A stretch of DNA of 64,000 nucleotides from Styela clava (Eukaryota; Chordata; Ascidiacea; Stolidobranchia; Styelidae), in NCBI RefSeq assembly GCF_964204865.1, contig NC_135258.1, forward strand, positions 16,049,001 to 16,113,000. The letters run 5' to 3'. The notes beneath the pieces are model-generated. The model was given only the letters and a program-made list of their open reading frames with translations. It was not told where the DNA came from and ran no database searches. Position numbers and translations under genes: made by a program. Shown here piece after piece: positions 1 through 11,700 of this stretch (positions are counted from its first letter, which is position 1; each line of letters begins with the position of its first letter).

Positions 1-52
1 TTAGGTTTTTCAGATTGTTATGTTACGTAATATAAAAATCATTCTTTTTTAG

Positions 53-814
53 ATGAGCGGTCCAAAGTACAGTCAAAAAGTTGATATATTTGCACTTGGT
101 CTCATATTAATTGAATTATTCACACCATTTTCCACACAAATGGAGAGAATTCGTGAACTCACCAAAGCTCGAGATGGAAAGATTGATAAAAAATTTGCAA
201 GAGAATATCATCATGAGGTTCGTTAGAGATTATCAATCATTGTCACTGTATAAGACTTTTGTACCATACTGTGTCATATTATTTTGCTGTCCACATTTTT
301 CACTATTTTTATTCAAGGCAATTCATAACATGATTATCCATTTCAATACTTATAAAAACTGCATTGCATTTAGTGCTGTCAAATAAATAACTAATAAACA
401 TGGCCTATTGTTTGAAGTGTTTGACTAATGGCATGTTGGCGTCACCAAAAAATTTCAGGTTTAAATCAAGCATCCCACCACCTCACTCAAGGTGCAATAA
501 AATGGGAAGGCAATGCTTAACCACAAAGATTCCAGTCCCTTTGAAAATAGTAAAACTTGCAATGCTGGTGGATACTTGCAAAGAGGCTTGTTTTGAGCAA
601 AAATGTGAAAACTTTCTAAAAAACATGAAAAATTATGTATACTTGCATTAAAAATAAAATTTACCGTCTTTTTTAGGCGACTTTGGCAAGACAAATGTTA
701 TGTCAAAACCCATCACAAAGGCCAACTGCAGTTGAGGCAATAAAACATGATGTTTTCAATAACAAAGACTTATCGCAATATCAAGTCAAACGAACAAGAA
801 CCTCGTCCAACTGA
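53..814 (+). CDS. EIF2AK3: PERK-like eIF2alpha kinase, C-terminal two exons (partial)
   Basis: Two exons, 53-217 and 677-814, join in phase 0 (tttttag acceptor, GAG|gttcgt donor, ttttag acceptor) and end at TGA 812-814. They give about 100 residues covering kinase subdomains IX-XI: the [14 protein letters not shown] helix, then PFSTQMER, which is diagnostic for the PERK/HRI group of eIF2alpha kinases, and the late QNPSQRPTA motif carrying the conserved Arg. The PFSTQMER wording fits PERK better than HRI (PFGTEMER). PERK is the ER-membrane sensor that phosphorylates eIF2alpha during the unfolded protein response. Upstream exons with the lumenal, transmembrane and catalytic parts lie outside the window. 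The tail after the kinase core is short (about 20 residues, basic, Ser/Thr-rich). An AATAAA lies at 822-827, eight bases after the stop. Exon structure is seen directly; the PERK assignment rests on family motifs. Confidence 0.8.
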
Positions 815-821
815 TCCTTGG

Positions 822-827
822 AATAAA
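822..827 (+). terminator. polyadenylation signal of the PERK-like gene
   Basis: A canonical AATAAA sits eight bases after the TGA of the kinase gene. The very short 3' UTR it implies is plausible in a compact genome, but a later signal cannot be excluded. Confidence 0.5.
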
Positions 828-1174
828 CATGCTATTTATTACAATTTATTTGTAACAATCATATTCATCTACAATCTACATCTACCTTATAAATGGTTAA
901 CATTAAAATGATAGGATTTGTCGAACTTCTGATTGACCTATTCCGGTACTCCTAGTGCTGTTCTGAAAATATTTTTTTAGTATTGTGTTACAGGTAACTA
1001 TCTATTCAACTGGAACAAACTGTAGCTTGTATTAAATTGCTTATTTTTCGTGTAATTAACATAGATCAATGCCAAGATTCTGAACCGGTCAAAGCGTTTT
1101 TTTATCAGCTGTATTTGTAGTATTTACAACTTCAACAACTTGATATATTAATTAAGAATTTGATTCAAAGAAAA

Positions 1175-1382
1175 GGACGCTCCAGAAGTATGTGTACCAT
1201 TATGGGGGGGTTACTAATTTAGTTAGCCTACTCCACATCAAGTTGTGTGAAGTGACTGGGACCCATGGGCAGGGGGTTCACTTGGCTAACACAGACCGTC
1301 CCCAAACTCATGATAGAACTAAAATAAAGAAAAAGGGAGTTAAATTATGGCCGAACCTGGTACATACATTACGGGAATACCA
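1175..1382. repeat. short TIR-bounded repeat, GTATGTG family (copy 1)
   Basis: The left end reads gacgctccagaagtatgtg and the right end ggtacatacattacgggaat, which are imperfect inverted complements. Related ends recur at 7082-7194, 25545-25760 and about 50000-50030, so this is a dispersed MITE-like family. It carries no coding capacity. Confidence 0.5.
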
Positions 1383-2049
1383 ATATAAAAGAAAAAACCT
1401 AAAAATAATAAGTCTTATATCAATTTAATTGTGCTTCATCCATCCACTGTACCTAACTGACAATCACATCCACCGGTTGTGCTTTTCTTAACAAATATTC
1501 ATTGCCTAAGCCCTAATTTTTCTTCCTTAAACATTGTGATTGATTCATGCTTGAGTGTATTTGAACATGATTAGAATATGTCATATACTATACTACATTT
1601 GTATTCGTTTTGCTTTGAACAACTACTTATTACTTTTTGTACAACATGAAAGTACTACCAGGTGCATTTACACCGCTTCATTTTTTTCTATTGTTCTAGA
1701 TTAGAACACGCTACTGGAAAGGTGAACTGTAAATTATCAGTTCCCATAGTTCATTTAAACTGGGAACCAGGCGAGAGTGTGATATTCTAAATGATTAATC
1801 CATCTTATCGGCTTTTTCCTGAGATAAATATGGAAATCCCATTGTCTATTCACTTTGGAAATTAAGCGGTATATTATTGAATAGTTCATATTGAAGTTTC
1901 CTAATGTTAGTATCGATTTTCACATTTTTTTTTAATTTGAATTCATATGCTAATCCTTATATTTCGAAAACAAGGTTAAAAAATTAGAACTCTGTAAACT
2001 TGCTTCTGGAATTGGTATCAATTTTTTGGTGGCAAGGTGTTGTCTGAAT

Positions 2050-2160
2050 CAGTGGTTCTCAACCTTTTTTAGTTTGCGAAGCGGTAAAATTTCAAAACTA
2101 ATTCTGCGGACCGGTGAACTTTCAAAATCAACCCAGAGCTCAGGACGTATCCCGTCGTTC
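2050..2160. mobile_element. left end of a decayed hAT element
   Basis: It starts cagtggttctcaacc, the classical hAT terminal motif, followed by gcggaccggtgaac. Similar gcggaccgg text occurs in the intact hAT at 52733-54212. No matching right end or 8-bp target duplication was found, so it is truncated or decayed. Confidence 0.5.
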
Positions 2161-2576
2161 AGGGCTTGAAATGAGCGTAGGACCTCCAACCAGTTTGGTT
2201 TACGCAATAATAGGAGTTAAAACTCACTAAATAAATTGACAGGTGATCAATGCTTAGTATTTTCCAATTGAGATATTGAAGTCTTCTATAAACACAATTT
2301 TTTATTTACTTTGCTTTGTGACTAAATAAGTTCATAGTCTTTATACTTGGCTGCTATTTGGTGTTTGAAAATATCTTTCGTTTATTATTTGTATGCTGTA
2401 TACAAAAAATTAAACTGTGCACTTCGTAATAGTGTGATTTAGTTGTGTTTTTCTTCAATAATGGCAAAAAGTGGATTTAAAGATGACATAACCGATTTGC
2501 CTGTCTGCCCATATTACCACGGCTTGTTCCCAGATTCGCGAACCTGGGTCGATTAAGCAGTTCAGTACAAAGCATC

Positions 2577-2674
2577 CAGGCTTGTCCATGGGACATATTT
2601 TTCTGTCCCATTCCCATCCCATAGCAATTATGCCTGCTCATCCCATTGGATTCTCATTCCCATGGACAAGCCTG
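2577..2674. mobile_element. 98-bp TIR miniature element
   Basis: The left end caggcttgtccatggga and the right end tcccatggacaagcctg are perfect 17-bp inverted complements enclosing 64 bp. Flanks aaagcatc and aagacatc agree at 6 of 8 positions, which would fit a decayed 8-bp hAT-type target duplication. It is non-coding and may fold into a hairpin. Confidence 0.55.
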
Positions 2675-3826
2675 AAGACATCCCCGGTAGAGATAAGAAA
2701 GTCTATCATTTTAGGAGTGGATTGTACGCCGTCCGTACATTTTCGCTCTCCAGGCCTATATCTAAAAATCTACGACTCGGCTGTCTCCTTAGCCCGTGGT
2801 TTTCGCCAGTACAGTCCAGGAGTTCCACAGGGTTGCATTCAAATCCTCGTATATTATTTAAATAAAACGAAATGCATATTAGGTTTGCCAATATATTTAA
2901 ACTTGCTACACTTTAAAGATCGGGCTGGTGCTCTCATTTTTTTCGCCCGTTAGCGAGCATCGGTTTTGCGCAATAAAGCAAGTCTGAGCTTCTGTGCATT
3001 AGGAGACGCATTTTTTTTTTCAACTCTGTGTATTGTGTTGGGTCTCTCGATGATAATAACTGTGTTTTCGACGCTATGATGTTCACTTTTACCACTTAAT
3101 GGTTCTCTCAAGTGGAAATACATATGTAGTGAGTGGTATACAGGCAATTTAACAACCTCTTTTGAGCTCTTGTTCGCCAGTTAACTAAAAACCTGCACTT
3201 TCCTCTTTCAATCGTGACGAGTACAGTGCATTAGTTTTTCAATTTTTTTTATGGAAATGACCTTACATGCCTTAGCACAGAAAGTTACCAGGCCACAAAA
3301 TTGGCCTTATTTATTGGGATCATCCATCGGAGTTAGGTAACTTAATTTGTAAAGAAAACTCCCCGAGGCCTTTCTCTATAAATTACCTCATTTATGTCGT
3401 CAGATTGGTTCTGAACATATCGTGTCTCTTAAATATTTGGTTGGAATATTATGAACCATTTAATTTGTGATAATAGCAGCTTCTTTGCCTAATCAATTAC
3501 GATGCAAGATTAGGCGTTACAATAATTTCAATACTTTTCATAAGTTGTGATCCTAGTGACCCGTTATGGAGACTGGAGCTAGCAAATAGCTTAGCAAAAA
3601 GCAGAGAAAACAGTGATCTAAATAGTCGTTAGTTAGTAATATAAACTTTTAGATAGTTAGTACAGCTGAGAAAAAATTCGAATGAAATACTGAGTTCTCA
3701 CTCTAACTGCTGTAATTTGACAAGAAAACAAGGGTTGCAACAGTTAACAGGTGGCCCATCTTATACACAAGTCACACATTGAGCCACCTTCCGTCTGAGT
3801 TGGTTGCTTGGTGCATCCCTATGGAG

Positions 3827-4604
3827 TAACAAATGTAAGTTTCAGAATATCGAAGCGATTCGAATTAACATCTATTCGAATTAATTTGGGAGACGACGCA
3901 GCGGCGTTGTCTCGTCATCGACCAAAAGCGTTTATTTTCCCTACGTTGACAGCGTGCCAACGCCTAACACTCTGGGATTATTATATTTCATGTGGGTCAC
4001 ATCTTTAGAGGAACCAATGGTTTCGTTGAAAAAAAATTATTATTCAAAATGGTAAAAAGTTTTACAAATATGTCATTATATAAACGTAGCTTTAAATTAT
4101 CTATGTAATGTCACTATAATAATAATAAAATTATTCCTTAATAACAACATATTCATGCGATGTTTCCCTCGTTATCATTTTCTTCCTCCTAAATCACAGC
4201 GTAAGTGGTAATAACGCATATTTCACTGGCACTTATCATTTGAATGAATTTTGAAGGTTACTTTTAGAAGAAAGGATCACTATACATTCGATATTGTTTG
4301 CAAACATAGGTTTATGTAATAAGTAAATATAACTGAGTGTGACTCTATGTAACAAAAAAAATGTTCGCTAATATATTATGTAGTTGAAGCATCAATTCAA
4401 TGTTTTCTTCTACTACCTTCACTTATTTTTCAAGTTCATTATTATTATTTAATCACAATTTATGCTGTAGTTCTTTCAAATTTAAAGAAAGTTAACGATA
4501 ATGGGGTGTTATGCTTAATAGAATCAGTTTCAGAAATATTCGAATCGAAACATTGCGATTTGGAATTCGATTCGAAAATAAAATATTCGAAACTTACATC
4601 CCTA
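3827..4604. mobile_element. non-autonomous TIR element with attcgaa-rich ends
   Basis: The left end (taacaaatgtaagtttc, then agaatatcgaagcgattcg) and the inverted right end (tagggatgtaagtttcg, then aatattttattttcgaatcg) match over about 40 bp with several mismatches. The tagggatg end resembles the tagggctggg ends of the element at 36180-36859. No clear target duplication was seen and no transposase is encoded. Confidence 0.4.
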
Positions 4605-5773
4605 GACAACCAATAACACAATAAAAATTGTCACGGTTTCGTATTTGTGGATAACTAAATATATCCAAGCCGATTAGGATGTTTTGCCTGCGAAATGGAT
4701 AACAAAATATTTACACCCCGAAGGCAGAACCACTGTTCCAATAATTTATTATTCATAACTTTTACCGTTTTTCTTTTGTTGTCTGCAGCCGTTTGCTATC
4801 TGCGTTATCGTGATTGTTATTGTTGCCTATTTATTTATTGAATTTTGAATGCGCTTCTTCTATTGATAAATAATACGCTGCTTGTTTATACACGCCGATT
4901 TTAATTGCCGCCTGTCGTCAGATCGACGCTCCCGGACACGCATATGTTACTGCGCGTCCGAGATAAGGCTTGTTATGTAGATAATATTTAGGATGATATG
5001 ATATAGTCAGACATTTTGAAACTGATAAGTTATGGTATCTGTTACGCTGTGGCCTCAGTCGACATTAGAATGTTTGTTTTTCTTTTATATTGTTCTTGCT
5101 TCCCATACTAGATAATTATTCGATCTGTTCAGTGTAAGCAACTGGGAGTGGGTTATTTTCAGTAGAGTGTATGGCCAATATCTGTGAACACGCAAGTCCT
5201 AAAAGATGGTAGTTTGTTCACCGAACAAAGGTATATGCGATACCCGGAAAGATGTTTAGGTCGAGAGAAGACTTTTCGTAGTGCAGGAGTAGCTTCACCA
5301 AGCTAATTTACACGTTAATAAGTTAGCAGACGCGCACATGAAACACGCTTTTCGAAAAGCTACCTTTCGTTAAAGATGAATTATATATGCGCCGCAAATT
5401 GAACTGTCCTGTACCTTATGCTCCATCATGGGGTTAAGCGACTGTTTGTGACAATAAATAACGACGGGGAATAATTTCAACTTGACGCTCTGGAGTCCGA
5501 GAGAAAGATAAAAGTAATATCTCAATTTTGATATGTAGGACAGTTTAATTTTACGGTACGTGAGAAAGAAAATTGGTACCCACTATAAGTATGGGTCGGC
5601 AAATACGACCAGTATTTGAAATTGCCCGAATCGATGATGGTTTGTCTCACATCATCATAGCTTAGTCATAAGTTTTGATAAATTGTTTGCGACTGTATAA
5701 TTTGTATTTTTATTGTCATTTATTGCAGCTATACTGAGAAAATGGTCGTTATTAAATCTTAGAATGAATCTCA

Positions 5774-8700
5774 ATGAAGCGTGAGAATATTTTTTGGACT
5801 GTTTTACTAATACTGTACAACATTTTGTCAAAGACTATCAATAGCACCATGTTTACAGATTTAAAACATTTTTATCACGGATTATTGAAAAATCACAAAT
5901 CGGCGGAATTAGCACTTAAAAAACATGATATTGGCGGGTTTTTGTTTTGGAAGATTTGCAAAAATCAAGGTATGATTGTTATTCTATATTTAGCATACAA
6001 ATATCTCATGCTATTATATGCATATAATAAGATTTTCTGTTGTATTATGATACGGACATCTAGATTTTGTTGGAATTATACCTGTACCGTGAGACAGATT
6101 ATTTTGTGTATAATATTATGACAATGAATGCTCCCAGCGTCTGTTAATCGACGCTTTGATTGGTCGAAATGCATTCCATACGTTCGAACTGAAAGTTTGA
6201 ATGAAATAACTTCGTCAAAATTTACGGTCTGATATACAGACCGATAGATACTTATATACGCCTTGTATGGTTCCAATGAAAACAGACCCCGAACTTACGG
6301 CAGAAAATATTCGGATTCATACCAAAAGCTTGGAATCCTTTTCCCGTGGCATTCGAACGTATCTTATAACAAAGATCGGATCTTTTAAAATCTTTATTAA
6401 TTCATGACTAACAGCATACCGAGCGTCTGGGCCTCAAAAATGCATTACGTAACATTTTGAGCGATTCATTTTGGACTAACTGAAACATTTTTCACCGCAG
6501 CTGATTACATCATAAGTTTGAAAGAGAATGATGATTGTTTCATCCACTACATTGTTCCAGCGTCTTCACATCGGGAACTTGAAATTGCTGTGCAGTATTA
6601 TAAAAACCATCCATTGGACTGTCATCCACTTAAAATGAAGTTAAAGAAAGGGGTGCATAAGGTGACTATTTATTTATATTTTACAAAACCTTTCGTGCGA
6701 AGATATCAGTTTTTCTGGGCGCTTTACATTTACTAATGTAAAATTATAACCACTTACGGCCGTTATGGTGCTGAACAACTAGATAAATCTTATTGCCTTT
6801 ATAATATTTCAATTTCGTTTACAGGATGTTAAAGATTTATCACGGCTTGAAAGTTCCGAAAAAGAAGATGATTTCCAACAATCGACATCTCTCTGGTAAG
6901 TTGTGTGCTTTTCTCGAATCTTTTATTTTAGGCAAACATTGTTATGCTTGCTATTTGGCAATTATCATGTTTCGATGTATTTCGTTTTATTGAATCTTAT
7001 GAATTGTAACAGATTTCAAAATAAATCCTAATGAAACTATGACATGCCCTAACATGGAAAAATATATCATACCTTAAATTTCGGACGCTCCGGAAGTATG
7101 TGCAACAAGATAGCGCACAACCTGAACCCTGACCTGGTACACATACTGTGTTCAGATGGTGCGCCATCTTAGTGCACATACTTCGGGAACACCAATTTTG
7201 TGGCCCGACTCAAATTATTTGGTATTAACAAATATTAACTCTCGGGAATTCCAATATCAGCACAAATACATTTTCTGTACATTACAGCATAGCAATTTAA
7301 AACGTCAGATACCTAATTTTACAATCGATTAAAATCATATAATTGGAAGTTCATCAATTATATCTATCAAATCATACTAGCGTGTGGATATCAGTTGATT
7401 ATATAGACAAAGCAGTAAAATTTGAATCACATGCAAAATACGATTAAATTTACGTATATTTTTTATGAGTACTATTTAGTTAATTTAAAAATTAATAACT
7501 GTAATTCACAAAGAATCCATTCTGACGTATGTTCCAATTATGAAAGTAGGGAGAATGTTATATTCGATAATTTAGCCTAGGGGTGGGGTAATTCACTGTT
7601 GAATGCACAAATATCAAATGCCAAAACGTTCGAGTTATTCACAGCGCGAAGGAGGTATTTTTGAACCCATTAATTATGTTTTGGAGTAATCTCATGAATC
7701 TATCCACACCACCTATATAGCTCACGTTTCAGTTTAGACTGAAATTTCTTGAAATTTTTTGACGATAGGGGTAAACAGTTTTTTAATTCCAACCTTTATG
7801 TGATAAATGATAATTATCACATGCGCAGCAATTAGAATAGCATCATATTTTTAAAACTTTCACTTGGTTTTCAATGTTTCATTAACCTCATATATATTTG
7901 CTCAATCGTGTGAGACGCCACCAAGTCGAAAATAATTTTTCAATTTTGATTCAAAGTCATTTGTCATGTCAAGTTTGTTTACTAAAATTAAGTCTTGTAA
8001 CAAAACGAAATTACTTACTCGAGCTTGGGCTGATCATAAAGTCACATTGATTACACATGTCAATGGACTAAACAGATAAATAAGATTGATTCATTCGAGG
8101 ACCATATTTACCCCAGTATGAAAATAATAGTGTCGAATAGTGCCTATTACATTGAACATTGCTTTATCCTTCTGGGTACAAAACTTTATGTCGTTGTGGA
8201 GTTATGACGCATGAGTTTCCAAAAATAACAAGTCTGTGTCTGTTATTCATCCGAGCACGTCGAGTTCACCCTTTTGGACAAAATCGAATATTATTTTTCA
8301 CATACCGTAACGCCGACACACCTTTGTCCGATCCTACGGGTGCGAATAATTTTGTACTAAACATTACAATTCTCACGCTAAATTTATTTCAGGTGCGTAA
8401 CGGCAGCGGAACCAAAGCATAAAACCTTCACATTCGAAACCCTGGCGTTAGACGACAACGTTGGTGAAGCGCCGACGGCATGTCACGTTATCAGAAATGC
8501 TGGATTTGATGATGTGTTTTCGGAAGACTCGGATTCAAAATCAAGTTCGATATTACCTTTCAACAATAATACCGATATGAAGCTGCCTCGCGGTGATTCG
8601 CGATGTCAAATATTTTTAGCAAACACCTTTATGAAATCGAAAGTAAACTTGTCGTTCATAAGAAAAGTACTTCAGAATTGGAAGAAACAGTCTACAAGTT

Positions 8701-11700
8701 GTTCTACTGACTCTGGGATTGATGGATACTACGCGTTTCCAATTGATGACGACATTTTTGATGTTTCTTCTGGTGAAGTGGCATCAAATGACGTCTTTGT
8801 TTTCGACCGTCCACCTCGGAATGATGCCAATCAGACGAAGCGCACTAATGTGCTGAATGCAACAAATTCAATTCCACATACGAAAACAGAACAAGACGCT
8901 CCGTGTCGTGAATCAGTCGCGGATAGAAGCACTTACTCAGTACATATTCGCTCAAAAATCGGGCAAACGAGCAAAAGTGGATTGTCGCGAAATCTGCAAC
9001 GACCAATTTCTTGTATCGCTTCATTTGAAAATTCAGAAAAATGTGAGACGAACAAATCCGCCACTGCTAATTACAACATGAGATACAACAACAAAACACA
9101 AAATTCTCCGACTCGTAATTCTCAATCACCAAAACGAAAAAGCTATTACGTAGCCGCAGACGAAATTTCCCCGGATTTAGACATACTCGACTTCGCAAAG
9201 TCATCTTCGACAGACCCATCACATAATTCTGACGGTAGTTCCACACCTTCGAACGGTTCTAGTTTGTTTCAATCGTCACCTTGTTTGCCAAACTCACGCG
9301 TATATGACGCTTGGGCTGAAGTTGGTGCTGAAGGCGGAGTAGTTCAAATACCCGGATCTGGTACTAGCTTGCACTTCCTTCCAAATTTGAAACTCAACGA
9401 CACAGAGAAGCATTTATTAAAGCAAAAAAGCATGTCAACTTTGGACTTGCATAGGACTATTAAAAATAGTGCAGGAAATAGCAAGCCCGAAGACGACATT
9501 GACGGTAGAGTTTTCATCGGGCTGGAAGACCCACCTGACCATTTGAATAACGATACTAGAATAATCGTAGGACCTATGGTGCGCGTAGACTATGGGAATT
9601 ATGGAATTATGTCTTCTGGAGCGGTGTTGCAAATCGACGTTAACGCTATTGTGAAATCTTCAGTCGAGGTAAGCCACTTAGTTTGTTTTGTTTCATATTA
9701 TTTTTGTTTGCTCTGGACTAGTGGTAGTATTTGCCTACTTTTATATATACATCTAAACTATAATTGTAATAGAAAATGCCCCTTTTTCACCCAAGCCTTT
9801 TTGTTTAAATTTCTGACGTGCTTACGCTCATGTTATGATTCATTCTTGTACGACCAAGCGTGGTATATTCACTTGGTGTGCTTTTTGCTTTTAAATCATC
9901 TATGCGTGGTAAACCATAGAACCTCGGATTGGTGTAATTTATATATTTTAGAGCTTTTTAGGAGTGACTTTAAGGCAAACACACTTACTCGCCTAAAATT
10001 ACGCGTAATGGAAACGGTCAATTTTTGAAGTGATTCGTTCAATTTAGTCTTTGTTGTGAAATATATACGATATCTGACGCAATGTCTGTAGTTCGACCAA
10101 ATTACCCTTGATTTAAATAGGATAATATCCCCATAGAAGTTGTAAATTTCGTCGTCTCAATTAGGGCTATTATCTAAATTGCCCAAGTACGTGTAATTCT
10201 TAATTGTCAAATCATGACCTTGTACTAAAATAGGTCGTAACGGAAATAATATGATACAATTTTAACCTTTCCGTCAATTGTCCATTTATATTTAAATGTT
10301 TAAATATAAAACGTGCTAGTCTAAATGTCAAAGTTGCCATAGTTTTGCAGACTAAATACAACTCCAAAGAGCATATGACTTTGTCAAGTAGAGAAATAAT
10401 TTTCTTCTCCAATGGCCTGTGTACGTATTTTTGGGCCATTAGATTCATCTTACAAAAAGGTTAAGCTTTGAGGTATACCGAAAGAACGAATTTCCAATTT
10501 AAGTCAATTGCTGTAGCCATATGTATGACGCCATGCGTGCGACTGAAAATTATAGAAGTAGGGAGTATCATAACAAAAATATGAATTGTTGCTGAAAATT
10601 TTCCCACAAATTGAAATTATGAAGGCATTTTCAGAATATCAACAAGCGCATAACAGCTTACGTGCAGTCAGATAGATTATCTTACAAAATTTGAAAAAAA
10701 TTAAAAAATGTTTTTTATTACACTATCCAATTAATTATCATTGTATTATAACAATTTTAATCCAAAACCATTTTTTGTGTTTGCAACTTATTTATAAAGT
10801 AGATACAAAGATAATGCAAAGTATATCAAAATCATTGTAGGGTAAAACGATTATGAAATATGACAATATCAAATATAAAATATTCTCAAAATATGATTCT
10901 GAATACGTTAACACTGTTTTTTCAACCTATAAATCTGACAATCGTGTGTTATTGTTGAAACTTATAACAAATTCCTTTTTTTCTTACAGAATGATTCAAC
11001 AATTTGTGAATTTACTTGTCTTCGATCAAATTCTACTGATGGGGAGTTTAAAGAAATCAAGGGGTCGTATTATCATTATGGAAACACTTTGCAAGTTTCA
11101 ATTTCTCCCGACATAACAGATCAAATGACAAGGATTCCAGGTAAGAAAGATATATATATATAATTTTTCTGGAGAAATTTATTTCTAGGTTAATTTCTAT
11201 AAACATATTTCATGCATTTTGATAAAACTCTCAAAGGTAGATTGAAAAATTCATACCCAGGTAACAGTTTATCTAGTAAAAATAGAAAAGTAATAGTGGG
11301 GAGGCAAACAGCGTCAATTTCACACAATCTCGTAAAATTATTTATTGGTTACTCAGCATTAGCAATCGAAACTGTCATCCTGCTGTCCCGCTATGATCGT
11401 AAAAATCACACAAAGCATCAGACGTAATTTTCTCACGGTATTCTACTTGGTTGGTGCTGTCTTTATTGTCTATTCTAACCGTTTTTCTTCTGCTAGGAAA
11501 TGGAGGAAGCATGTGTTTGGTACCGGTTGTTAAGCTGTCTAAAGGTGCGCTGTTGACCGAGCCATCTATCTCTGTGTGGGACAAAATCAGCACCAAAACG
11601 TTTTGGGTCGGAATTTATGGGCCAAAACGTCCTCACCAGGCTTCAACATGTTGTGTTTCAATATCATCAGCAAGTACTTCACCTCCTACGTTATGGATAA

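Larger units (their letters stand above)
815..5773. other. intergenic repeats between PERK and the SH2/ZU5 gene
   Basis: No convincing exon was seen here; short open frames lack splice context and family motifs. It holds a TIR-bounded repeat (1175-1382), the left end of a hAT element (2050), a 98-bp TIR element (2577-2674) and a larger TIR element rich in attcgaa motifs (3827-4604). The rest is AT-rich and unremarkable. The promoter and 5' UTR of the next gene are presumably at its right end, but no core promoter could be recognised. Confidence 0.6.

Noticed and set aside
8857..9081. Open frame inside the large exon of the SH2/ZU5 gene
   Set aside because: It is in another frame of a clearly coding exon and has no independent support.
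11375..11596. Minus-strand frame over exon 6 of the SH2/ZU5 gene
   Set aside because: It is antisense to a phase-consistent exon and has no family motif.
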